Part shown: positions 1-6,895 of the stretch, piece by piece
Layout of the letters: each line of letters begins with the position of its first letter
How positions within the stretch are numbered: position 1 is the first letter of the stretch
DNA from: Chloroflexota bacterium
GTDB lineage: Bacteria; Chloroflexota; Anaerolineae; Aggregatilineales; Phototrophicaceae
Direction of reading: 5' to 3'
DNA length: 45,570 nt
NCBI GenBank assembly: GCA_026706455.1
Contig: JAPOYS010000153.1
Span: 1 to 45,570, forward strand
The notes under the pieces: model-generated
Told to the model about the DNA's origin: nothing
Seen by the model: only the letters and a program-made list of their open reading frames with translations
The model's database searches: none
Program-made: the position numbers and the translations under genes

Positions 1-56
1 GGGGCGACAGGCGGGCTGTGTCTACGCGCCCTACCATGTCGCCCAAAACCACAGGA

Positions 57-134
57 CGCAGCGGCAGCGGGCGACCAGATTGGTCGTCCCTACGAGGCTC
101 GCTTTTTTCGCATGACTAACTGGAACTACTTCTG
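57..134 (+). repeat. Left copy of a 79-bp long-range inverted repeat
   Basis: This 78-bp stretch matches the reverse complement of 45488-45566 with about five differences, one of them a single-base gap. It has two parts. An outer palindrome (69-93, GGGCGACC...GGTCGTCCCTAC) belongs to the short GGGCGA hairpin family scattered through the window. An inner part (about 105-134, CGCATGACTAAC...GAACTACTTCTG) recurs as both arms of the fold-back element at 5567-5686. No transposase gene is linked to it, so it looks like a non-autonomous dispersed intergenic repeat. The identity is directly visible; its mobility is inferred. Confidence 0.85.
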
Positions 135-183
135 TGCCCTGTGTGATAAATGAACCCTAGGGCGCGCGCCGAAAGAAGACCGC

Positions 184-588
184 ATGACCGACACGAAACT
201 CAATCATCTCGCCATCATCGTCGACGACATGGAAGCCGCGCTGCGCTTCTGGCGCGATGGCCTAGGCTTGGCGCAGGCGGGCGCCCCGCAGTCCGTCAGT
301 GCCGAAGCGGTTGACATCGCCAATCTGACCGTCGGCGACGCCCATATTGAGTTGATTCAGCCGACAACTGAAGACAGCGGCGTCGCCAAATTCCTCGCGA
401 CGCGCGGACCCGGCCTGCACCATCTCTGCCTTGAAGTGCCCGACCTAGACGCCAAGCTGGCTGAGCTGCGCGAGCATGGCTATGAAGTGATCAACGACAG
501 TCCGCGCGAGCGCGCTGGCCGCCGCTACGCCTTCATCCATCCCAAGAGCGCCGGCGGCGTTCTGCTCGAGCTCTATGAAGCAATCTGA
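184..588 (+). CDS. mce: Methylmalonyl-CoA epimerase (VOC family)
   Basis: A 134-residue protein of the vicinal-oxygen-chelate fold. Methylmalonyl-CoA epimerase interconverts the 2R and 2S forms of methylmalonyl-CoA in the cytosol, linking propionyl-CoA carboxylation to methylmalonyl-CoA mutase. The length is typical. The two babb modules are visible: LNHLAIIVDD at the N-terminus with metal ligand His8, then the family motif GLHHLCLEVPDLD near residues 77-89 and VLLELYE (Glu129) at the end. The ATG follows a purine-rich AAAGAAGA ribosome site. The downstream reductase gene starts 28 bp later, so the two may be cotranscribed. No mutase or carboxylase gene lies in the window. A generic glyoxalase-like VOC protein is the alternative, but the HHLCLEV motif favours the epimerase. 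Confidence 0.88.
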   Translation: MTDTKLNHLAIIVDDMEAALRFWRDGLGLAQAGAPQSVSAEAVDIANLTVGDAHIELIQPTTEDSGVAKFLATRGPGLHHLCLEVPDLDAKLAELREHGYEVINDSPRERAGRRYAFIHPKSAGGVLLELYEAI

Positions 589-616
589 CACGACTTGAAT
601 TGGAAGGCAAATCCAA

Positions 617-1183
617 ATGAGCCGACTCATCGTATACAATCGCATTTCGCTCGATGGCTACTTCGCGGGACCCAATGGCGAGATCGACTGGTTCGTGCAC
701 GATCCCGAAGTTGACGCCGTCGCGCATGAGGTCTACAAAGCCGATGCGCTGCTCTTCGGCCGCGTGACCTACCAGCTATTTGAAGCCTTTTGGAGCCACA
801 TCGCCGAGGATGAGTCGGCCGACCCGACTTGGCGCGCGACCTCCCGCGAACTCAACAACCTGCCTAAACTCGTCGCATCGCGCAGCTTGAGCGAAACGAC
901 CTGGATCAATTCCAGCCTGCTCGCTGGCGACCTGATCGAGGAAGCGCGCCGGCTGAAGGCAGAGAACGACGGCACGCTCGCTATTTTCGGCAGCGGCTCT
1001 ATCGTCAAGCAACTGGCGGCTGCGGATCTGATCGATGAATACCTCATCATCGTGACGCCCTTCATTTGCGGCTCGGGTTTGAAAATGTTCGAGGGCGACA
1101 TCGGCGCGCGCTTGCGACTGCTGAAATGCTGGGACTTCGCAAGTGGAAACGTGCTGCTGCATTACGCGAGCGCGGCGCGTTAG
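617..1183 (+). CDS. Dihydrofolate reductase-like (RibD C-terminal domain) protein
   Basis: A 188-residue protein starting MSRLIVYNRISLDGYFAG, which matches the RibD C-terminal/DHFR-like family (YyaP/YwjB type) found as stand-alone NADPH-dependent reductases of uncertain substrate. Family hallmarks are the SLDGY segment, LLFGRVTYQLF (about residues 46-56), and the dinucleotide-contact motif IFGSGSIVKQL followed by DLIDEYLIIVTP near residues 123-148. It is not classical FolA, whose active-site organisation is absent. GGAAGG lies 7 nt before the ATG. It follows mce by 28 bp on the same strand. The specific reaction cannot be told from sequence. Confidence 0.82.
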   Translation: MSRLIVYNRISLDGYFAGPNGEIDWFVHDPEVDAVAHEVYKADALLFGRVTYQLFEAFWSHIAEDESADPTWRATSRELNNLPKLVASRSLSETTWINSSLLAGDLIEEARRLKAENDGTLAIFGSGSIVKQLAAADLIDEYLIIVTPFICGSGLKMFEGDIGARLRLLKCWDFASGNVLLHYASAAR

Positions 1184-1247
1184 TTTGGCGCGTGGACGGC
1201 TTGCAGTGGTTTGCCCACTTCGCTGGTGGGCAATATCGAGAAGCTTC

Positions 1248-2597
1248 ATGCTGTCTTGGCTGCTTGCTCTGAACTTTCTTCTATTCTCCACGTCGACGCT
1301 GGCGCAAGACCAAGCCTGCCCGGAATTGCAAATGCGCGCGTTGGCGAATATCGTCGAAGCCTGCGCCGAGCAAGAAGCGGGCACGCTTTGCCTGGGCCAG
1401 GCCACCGTGACGCCGGTCCTGCGGCCCGCCGCCGCAAGCATCTCCCGGCTTGTCGCGCCCGGCGACACGCTCGCCATCGACGCAATCGACTGGCTGAGCG
1501 TCAGCGACGAAGACAAAACCTGGGGGGCGGCGCGCGCTCTTTTCCCGGCTTTTGCGGGGGATGGACTCGAGGCGCGAACGGCGGCTTTGCTGGCTAGCGG
1601 CAATGTGGCGCTCTTCCTGCCCGACAGTGTGGAACCGCCCGCAACGCTGGCCGATGTCAACGTGACAGCTGCGCAAGGCGCGAATCTGCGAGCGCTGCCC
1701 GACATAGACGCGCCCGTCATCGCCACGCTGGCGGTCAGCCGCGCTTTGAAAGCCATCGGTCGCAGCCCTGGCGGCGCTTGGCTGCTGGTCTACGCGACGC
1801 CGGACCTGCGTGGCTGGATAAGCGACTCAGTGGTTTCGGCCTCGCTTGAAGCGTTGCCAGCGCTAGCACCGGACGAGGAAACAGTCCCCTGGTGGCTGCC
1901 CGGGCAGCGTTTCGACTTTCGCAGCGGTTTAGACGACGCGCCTTGCGCCGGCGCGCCAGGCAGCGGCATCCTCTTGCAGACGCCGAAATTTATCCCGCCG
2001 CGCGCCTTCCAGATCAACGGCACTCGAATCTCCCTCTCTGGCGCCGCCTGGCTGCAGGCGCAGGTCAGCAGCGGCATGTTCATTAACGTGATAGACGGGG
2101 GGGCTCGCGTCGTGACGGCTGAGGGCTCGGTCAGCGTCCGCAGCGGCAAATACACGACTGTCGCCTTGTACAGCAATGACGACGGCGGGCTCCTGCCAGC
2201 CAGCGCGCCCGCGACGCCACAGCCCTACGCCTATCACGAACTGGTCAACCTGCCCATCGACGCGCTGCCGTATCGCGCCAAGGTGGGTCTGGACGTGTAC
2301 ACGATCGCCGAGCCGGCGCCTGCCGACGGCGGCAGCCCATTGGACGCGCTTTCCAGCGACGCGCCCTGCAAGTTTGCCGCCCTGTTAGCTGGCGCGAATA
2401 TCCGCTCGCGCCCGGATCCGGATGCTTCAATCATCGCGGTGTTGGCGCATCGTGAAAGCGCCGCGCCCGTTGCCCGCGCAATCGGCGCTGACAGCCTGCC
2501 TTGGTGGAAGCTCGCTGACAGCATCTGGGTCCGCGTTGACGCCACTGTATCAGCCGGCAATTGCAATGCCATTCCGCTGATTCGCGCCAGCGCTTGA
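1248..2597 (+). CDS. Secreted SH3b-domain protein
   Basis: A 449-residue protein. The ATG at 1248 was chosen because it begins a good signal peptide (MLSWLLALNFLLF, likely cleavage near LAQ-DQ at residue 20); an upstream extension in the same frame would overlap the preceding gene. Two bacterial SH3-like segments are visible. One is at about residues 135-200, with ANLRALPD and a Gly-Trp-Ile end (RGWISDSVV). The other is at about 373-445, with ANIRSRPDPDASIIAVL and WWKL. Between them is a Ser/Gly-rich beta region without a recognised domain. SH3b domains usually bind cell-wall or other extracellular ligands, so an envelope-surface role is likely. It shares this architecture style with the protein at 40239-42833. 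Function beyond that is unknown. Confidence 0.75.
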   Translation: MLSWLLALNFLLFSTSTLAQDQACPELQMRALANIVEACAEQEAGTLCLGQATVTPVLRPAAASISRLVAPGDTLAIDAIDWLSVSDEDKTWGAARALFPAFAGDGLEARTAALLASGNVALFLPDSVEPPATLADVNVTAAQGANLRALPDIDAPVIATLAVSRALKAIGRSPGGAWLLVYATPDLRGWISDSVVSASLEALPALAPDEETVPWWLPGQRFDFRSGLDDAPCAGAPGSGILLQTPKFIPPRAFQINGTRISLSGAAWLQAQVSSGMFINVIDGGARVVTAEGSVSVRSGKYTTVALYSNDDGGLLPASAPATPQPYAYHELVNLPIDALPYRAKVGLDVYTIAEPAPADGGSPLDALSSDAPCKFAALLAGANIRSRPDPDASIIAVLAHRESAAPVARAIGADSLPWWKLADSIWVRVDATVSAGNCNAIPLIRASA

Positions 2598-2637
2598 TCG
2601 CGTCCGCCCCCGTCATGCGAGGCCACAATCTCGAACT

Positions 2638-2721
2638 GTAGGGGCGAGACTTGTATCGCCCTCCCGTCCACAACACATTCACCATTTCTGATTTTCGGGC
2701 GAGTCACCGCCTCGCCCCTAC
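2638..2721. repeat. Paired GTAGGGGCGA palindromic repeats in inverted orientation
   Basis: GTAGGGGCGAG (2638-2648) and CTCGCCCCTAC (2711-2721) form a perfect 11-bp inverted repeat. Each is itself the outer half of a small GGGCGA...TCGCCC hairpin. The pair lies between the SH3b gene and the copper regulator. It could act as a transcription barrier for the upstream gene, but there is no T-run for a canonical terminator. Confidence 0.7.
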
Positions 2722-2738
2722 GGCAGTCGCGCTGCCCA

Positions 2739-2768
2739 TTGACTTCCATGCGCCAGTGGTGTCATACT
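2739..2768 (+). promoter_or_regulatory. Probable sigma-70-type promoter of the copper operon
   Basis: TTGACT at 2739-2744, an 18-nt spacer, and CATACT at 2763-2768. The operator-like palindrome begins six bases downstream, over the expected transcription start. Such an arrangement suits repression by a CsoR-type protein. Prediction by eye only. Confidence 0.5.
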
Positions 2769-2773
2769 ATACA

Positions 2774-2791
2774 TATACCCGTATAGGTATA
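2774..2791 (+). promoter_or_regulatory. Candidate CsoR operator palindrome
   Basis: TATACC-CGTATA-GGTATA is a perfect 6-6-6 inverted repeat ending 12 bp before the GTG start of the DUF156 regulator. CsoR-family operators are pseudo-palindromes of the TACC...GGTA kind placed over the promoter of the gene they control, and this site fits that description. Palindrome and position are seen; binding is inferred. Confidence 0.6.
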
Positions 2792-2803
2792 GGACATCTA
2801 CCA

Positions 2804-3103
2804 GTGGCAACCGACTTCACGACCCACGAACACAGCCAGCGCGACAAGTACAATCGCAAGACGATCAATCGCATCCGGCGAATCCAGGGGCAGTTAGCCG
2901 CCCTCGAAGCGATGATCGACGCCGACGAAGGCAGCTGTGAGGAGCGTGTGCTGCGCGCCCGCACCATCGAAAAAGGCATGTCGAGCTTGATCAATCATCT
3001 ATTCGACTGTTACATCGAAAATACGCTGGCGCATGATTTTGGCGCCGACCCGCAGCGCGCCCTCAACGACATGCAGAAAATACTCAAGCTGATAAACAGC
3101 TGA
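2804..3103 (+). CDS. CsoR/RcnR-type (DUF156) metal-responsive repressor
   Basis: A 99-residue all-helical regulator. The GTG at 2804 was preferred over an upstream in-frame ATG because it gives the usual family length, has AGGA 9 nt upstream, and leaves the promoter and operator outside the gene. The DUF156 signature [16 protein letters not shown] lies at residues 16-31. CsoR binds Cu(I) through Cys-His-Cys ligands, with 25 and then 4 residues between them. Here the candidates are Cys45, His65 and Cys69, so the first gap is only 20, and the usual His/Cys positions hold Tyr70 and Thr74. The gene ends 13 bp before copA, so the regulator probably controls its own operon in response to copper. 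The exact metal or ligand is uncertain. Confidence 0.83.
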   Translation: MATDFTTHEHSQRDKYNRKTINRIRRIQGQLAALEAMIDADEGSCEERVLRARTIEKGMSSLINHLFDCYIENTLAHDFGADPQRALNDMQKILKLINS

Positions 3104-3116
3104 GGGGAACGAAACC

Positions 3117-5564
3117 ATGACGACAAAGGAAATCACCCTGCCGGTCACCGGCATGACCTGCGCCATGTGCCAGAAAAACGTTGAGCGCAGTCTCAATCGC
3201 GTTGACGGCGTCGCCGATGTCAGCGTCAACCTGGCGACCGAACAAGCGACGGTGCAATATGATGCCAGCGCCGTGAAGGCGGGCGACTTGGTCGCGCGAT
3301 TGGAGCAATCTGGTTACGGCGTGGCCGCGGCCGCCATCGACCTGCCCATCACCGGCATGACCTGCGCCATGTGCCAGAAAAATGTGGCGCGCGCGCTGAA
3401 CCGCAGCGACGGCGTCATCAGCGCGTCCGTCAACCTGGCCAGCGAAAAGGCGAGCGTGAGCTACCTGCCCGGCGTGACGCGCCGCCGCGATCTGATCGCC
3501 GCCGTCGAGCGCGCCGGCTACGGCGTCATCGACACATCCGCCCCCGACCTGCTCGAAGACGCGGAAGCTGCCGCCCGCCAAGCTGAGATCGATCGTCAAA
3601 CGCGTCTCGTCAAGATCGGCGCGCTCTTCACGGTACCGCTGACCATCCTCAGCATGACGCGCCACTTCCTGCGCCAGGTCCCTTTCCTGATGGACAATTT
3701 CGCCTTCCTGGCTGACGACATCTGGCTCTTCGTCTTCGGCGCCCTGGCGACGCCGGTGGTGATTCTGCTGGGCAAGCAGTACCTCGATGGCGCAGCCAAG
3801 TCCCTGCGAAACGGCAGCGCCAATATGGATGTGCTGGTGGCGATGGGCTCAAGCGCCGCCTACGTTTACGGCATCATCGTGCTGCTGGGCATCGTTCTCG
3901 GTTTCTCCGATGTCGTCGGCAAGTCCGACTATTTCGAGTCAGCCGCCGTCATCCTCAGCCTGATCACGCTGGGCAAGCTGCTGGAAGCGCGCGCCAAGGG
4001 CCGCACCAGCGCCGCCATCAAAAAGCTGATGGGGCTGGCGCCGAAAACCGCCACGCTCCTCAGCGACGGCAAAGAGAAGTCGATCCCCATCGACGAGGTT
4101 GCGCCGGGCGATCTGCTGCTGGTCAAGCCGGGCGAAGGCATTCCGGTCGACGCCATCGTAACCGACGGGCGCTCAGCCGTCGATGAATCCACGCTCACCG
4201 GCGAAAGCCTGCCGGTGGACAAAACCGTGGCGGACGAGGTCTACGGCGGCACGATCAATCAGCAGGGCCGGCTCGTCATCGAAGCGCAGCGCGTGGGCCG
4301 CGACACCGTCCTGGCGCAGATCATCCGCCTGGTCGAAAACGCCCAAGCCAGCAAAGCGCCGATTCAAGCGATCGCCGACCGCGTCTCCGTGTTTTTCGTG
4401 CCGCTCGTTATCATCCTGGCGATCATCACCCTGGTCGGCTGGCTCACTGTCGGCGGCGCGGACCTGCCAACCGCCATCCTCAACATGATCGCCGTGCTGG
4501 TAATCGCCTGCCCCTGCGCCTTGGGCTTGGCGACGCCGACCGCCATCATGGTCGGTTCCGGACGCGGCGCTGAAGCCGGCATCCTCTTCCGCAGCAGCGA
4601 AGCGCTTGAGCGCGCCGGCGCGACCACGGCCATCCTGCTCGATAAAACCGGCACGGTCACCAGCGGCAAACCGGCCGTCTCTGAGATCATCCCCGCGCCG
4701 CACAACGACGCCGAAACCGTGCTCCGCTACAGCGCCTCGGCCGAAGCCGCCAGCGAGCATCCGCTGGCGCTGGCCGTGCTGGCGGCAGCCAAAGCGCAGG
4801 GCATCAGTCCGCTGCCGCTGGAAACCTTCGAAGCTATCCCGGGCCGCGGCATCGTTGCGGCCATAGATGGCGCGGAGATCCTGGTCGGCAGCCCGCGCTT
4901 CATCCGCGAGCGCGCGATCGACATCAGTCCGCTCGAAGCCGACATCAGGCGCAGCCAAAATCAAGGCAGAACTGTCGTCCTGCTCGCCGTTAATGGGGCG
5001 CTCGCCGGCGCCATCGCCATCGGCGACACGGTCAAGCCGAGCTCCAAAGCCGCCATCAGCGCGTTGCAAGAGCGGGGCTTGGAAGTCGCGCTGATCACTG
5101 GTGACAATCGTCAAACAGCTGAGGCCATCGCCCGCGAAGTCGGCATCGATCGCGTGCTGGCTGAGGTGCTGCCGGGCGATAAGGCGGAAGCGGTCAAGCA
5201 GCTGCAGAGCGAGGGCGCGCTGGTCGCCATGGTTGGCGATGGCATCAACGACGCGCCGGCGCTGGCGCAGGCGGATATCGGCTTCGCCATCGGCGGCGGG
5301 ACCGATATCGCCATCGAAGCGGGCGATATTACCTTGGTCGGCGGCGACTTGCAGGCGCTGGCAGAGGCGCTGGACCTCAGCAAAGCGACCCTGCGCGCGA
5401 TCCGCCAGAACCTGTTCTGGGCTTTCATCTACAATATCGTGCTGATTCCGGTGGCGATGCTGGGCGGGCTGCTGCCCATGTTCGCAGCCGGCGCGATGGC
5501 TTTCTCGAGCGTGTTTGTGGTGAGTAATTCGTTGCGGCTGCGGGGGCGGGGGCTAATGAAATGA
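3117..5564 (+). CDS. copA: Cu(I)-exporting P1B-type ATPase CopA
   Basis: An 815-residue membrane ATPase that pumps Cu(I) out of the cytosol. Two N-terminal heavy-metal domains each carry GMTCAMC (Cys15/Cys18 and Cys83/Cys86). Membrane helices follow from about residue 165. The actuator motif TGES is at 361-364. The transmembrane metal site Cys465-Pro-Cys467 identifies the Cu/Ag subgroup. The phosphorylated Asp509 lies in DKTGT, the nucleotide-domain His548-Pro is in SEHPLA, and GDGINDAP starts at Gly707. All catalytic elements are intact and the length is usual. GAGGGGAA lies just before the ATG, 13 bp after the regulator. A separate one-domain HMA protein at 9852-10061 may act as its chaperone. 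Confidence 0.95.
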   Translation: MTTKEITLPVTGMTCAMCQKNVERSLNRVDGVADVSVNLATEQATVQYDASAVKAGDLVARLEQSGYGVAAAAIDLPITGMTCAMCQKNVARALNRSDGVISASVNLASEKASVSYLPGVTRRRDLIAAVERAGYGVIDTSAPDLLEDAEAAARQAEIDRQTRLVKIGALFTVPLTILSMTRHFLRQVPFLMDNFAFLADDIWLFVFGALATPVVILLGKQYLDGAAKSLRNGSANMDVLVAMGSSAAYVYGIIVLLGIVLGFSDVVGKSDYFESAAVILSLITLGKLLEARAKGRTSAAIKKLMGLAPKTATLLSDGKEKSIPIDEVAPGDLLLVKPGEGIPVDAIVTDGRSAVDESTLTGESLPVDKTVADEVYGGTINQQGRLVIEAQRVGRDTVLAQIIRLVENAQASKAPIQAIADRVSVFFVPLVIILAIITLVGWLTVGGADLPTAILNMIAVLVIACPCALGLATPTAIMVGSGRGAEAGILFRSSEALERAGATTAILLDKTGTVTSGKPAVSEIIPAPHNDAETVLRYSASAEAASEHPLALAVLAAAKAQGISPLPLETFEAIPGRGIVAAIDGAEILVGSPRFIRERAIDISPLEADIRRSQNQGRTVVLLAVNGALAGAIAIGDTVKPSSKAAISALQERGLEVALITGDNRQTAEAIAREVGIDRVLAEVLPGDKAEAVKQLQSEGALVAMVGDGINDAPALAQADIGFAIGGGTDIAIEAGDITLVGGDLQALAEALDLSKATLRAIRQNLFWAFIYNIVLIPVAMLGGLLPMFAAGAMAFSSVFVVSNSLRLRGRGLMK

Positions 5565-5566
5565 CG

Positions 5567-5686
5567 CAGAAGTAGTTCCAATTGAGTTATGCGAACTTCT
5601 TGCCGTAGTTCCCATCCATGACTCGCCTACCGGCGCCAACACTATCGATCACTTCTTCGCATGACTAACTTGGTACTGCTTAACTG
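5567..5686. repeat. Fold-back (MITE-like) element with ~36-bp imperfect terminal inverted repeats
   Basis: The left arm (5567-5602, CAGAAGTAGTTCCA...ACTTCTTG) and right arm (about 5650-5686, CACTTCTTCGCATGACTAACTTGG...) are imperfect reverse complements separated by about 47 bp. Each arm also matches the inner part of the window-end repeats at 105-134 and 45488-45520. The element begins 2 bp after the copA stop and ends about 15 bp before the TATAAT of the toxin-antitoxin genes, so it may terminate copA transcription. No coding capacity is present. Confidence 0.7.
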
Positions 5687-5700
5687 CAATACAATGACGA

Positions 5701-5706
5701 TATAAT
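5701..5706 (+). promoter_or_regulatory. Consensus -10 box of the toxin-antitoxin operon
   Basis: A perfect TATAAT lies 38 bp before the GTG start of the antitoxin-like gene, directly after the fold-back element. No convincing -35 hexamer is visible at 16-18 bp; upstream sequence there belongs to the repeat arm. Confidence 0.45.
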
Positions 5707-5744
5707 TGGATTTTGATGACTACATTTTAGTGAGGAGGATACGC

Positions 5745-6281
5745 GTGGACTTGAAGTACGTTGACAGTCAGGATGTATTGCTTGCCATAATTGAAGCGGC
5801 GAAAGAAAGAGGCTTAACGCGGGTACACTTGCAGAAGGCCGTTTTTTTGGTCGCGGAGGAATTCAAACACGGATTGCCAAATGACTTCTACAAGTTCACT
5901 AAGTACCATTTTGGCCCGTATTCGCAAGAAATATATCGTGATGCCGAAATACTGAATGAATTGGGCTGTATCAATATCAGGTACGGCGCCGATCGTCGAG
6001 ACGACGTTTTCTCTATTGATGCTGACTGTGGCATTGAGATTATCGAATTGCCCGACAAACTTAGTCGATTTGTCAAGCAGTCAGTAGACTGGATCTTAAG
6101 TATGGACTTTCAAGAGTTGGTGCGGGCGATTTACTACCTCTATCCTGAGTATCAAGAAAACAGTCGCTTTGTGTATGATGAAGAACTAGCCATTATCGAA
6201 AGTTTCGCGCGAGGACTGAAGCAATGTAGAGAGGGGAAAACACACTCAACAGCAGATGTCATTGCACAGTTGCAAGAATAG
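5745..6281 (+). CDS. YwgA/Panacea (SocA)-like putative antitoxin
   Basis: A 178-residue protein. The GTG at 5745 is the likely start because GAGGAGGA precedes it by about 5 nt; an in-frame ATG at 5706 overlaps the TATAAT box. The N-terminal half contains LQKAVFLVAEEF, then YHFGPYSQEIYRDAEIL and a Gly-Cys-Ile segment, resembling the YwgA and SocA/Panacea (DUF4065) families. Panacea proteins act as promiscuous antitoxins paired with many toxin types. The stop codon overlaps the GTG of the RelE-like gene (TAGTG), a typical toxin-antitoxin coupling. The gene is visibly AT-richer than copA and the amidase on either side, suggesting transfer. Family assignment is by motif memory and moderate. Confidence 0.6.
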   Translation: MDLKYVDSQDVLLAIIEAAKERGLTRVHLQKAVFLVAEEFKHGLPNDFYKFTKYHFGPYSQEIYRDAEILNELGCINIRYGADRRDDVFSIDADCGIEIIELPDKLSRFVKQSVDWILSMDFQELVRAIYYLYPEYQENSRFVYDEELAIIESFARGLKQCREGKTHSTADVIAQLQE

Positions 6282-6631
6282 TGGGCAGCGGCATGGAGAG
6301 GGAAATCGTTTGGTCGGACGACAGTTTGCGCCAACTGAAGAAATTCAAGAAGAAGCGACCGAAACTGACCGAGGACGTGATTAATTTTGAGAAAGAATTT
6401 TCTGACAGACGTTTGCCAGGAGACGAGATTACAAAGATCGGTGACACTCTTGCTAAAGAACATAGAATGATGGATAGTTCCTCCGCGACAGGCAAAAGTG
6501 GCGGATTCCGCGTCTATTACAGATATAACGAATTCAGTATTGAAATTCACGGGCTATATTTGCGACGAGAATTAACTCAGCGCGTGCGAAATGAAATTCA
6601 ACAGATGTTGCAACGAGAGGGACCGTTGTAA
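6281..6631 (+). CDS. RelE/ParE-superfamily toxin-like protein
   Basis: A 116-residue protein if it starts at the GTG overlapping the upstream stop, or 112 residues from the ATG at 6293. The order of elements is that of RelE/HigB-type toxins: an N-terminal strand EIVWSDDSLRQLKKF, a Lys-rich helix, LPGDEITKIGDTL, and the core GKSGGFRVYYRY (about residues 75-86), then a final strand and helix. RelE-fold toxins usually cleave mRNA at the ribosome or poison gyrase; which applies here cannot be told. The C-terminal strand reads IHGLYLRRELTQ instead of the common Tyr-Lys-Ser end, so activity is not assured. It forms a two-gene operon with the preceding antitoxin-like gene. Confidence 0.68.
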   Translation: MGSGMEREIVWSDDSLRQLKKFKKKRPKLTEDVINFEKEFSDRRLPGDEITKIGDTLAKEHRMMDSSSATGKSGGFRVYYRYNEFSIEIHGLYLRRELTQRVRNEIQQMLQREGPL

Positions 6632-6739
6632 AGACTGGTCGTAGCGCGCTTTCTGGCAGATTTACCTGATCGGTATGCGCTCGCAGTTTCAGGGAATCGT
6701 TCAGTATTTGACGGGGGCAAGCCCGCGCTTATTTTCGTC

Positions 6740-6850
6740 GCCATCTTCGTGCCCTTCGTGTCTTTGTGGTCAATGCCCCTCTGTGCCCTCTTTTTCCTCG
6801 GTGGTAAGAAAAAATCCTCGGCGCCCTCGGTGTCCTCGGTGGTGAAAAAT
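6740..6850. repeat. Dispersed 'TTCGTGTCTTTGTGGT / CCTCGGTGTCCTCGGTGG' intergenic repeat
   Basis: The stretch holds CCTTCGTGTCTTTGTGGTCA, then CCTCGGTGGTAAGAAAAAAT and CCCTCGGTGTCCTCGGTGGTGAAAAAT. The second and third are internal near-repeats of each other. This low-complexity sequence resembles short dispersed intergenic repeats I recall from several bacterial phyla. It makes an apparent N-terminal extension of the amidase frame that should not be annotated as protein. Confidence 0.55.
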
Positions 6851-6895
6851 CCTGTGCTACACTCTCCCGAAAACACCAGGCCAAAGGAAACCGCC

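Noticed and set aside
776-1756. 326-codon open frame on the minus strand
   Set aside because: It lies antisense to the reductase and SH3b genes, has a Ser/Arg/Ala-rich composition typical of shadow frames in GC-rich DNA, and resembles no family.
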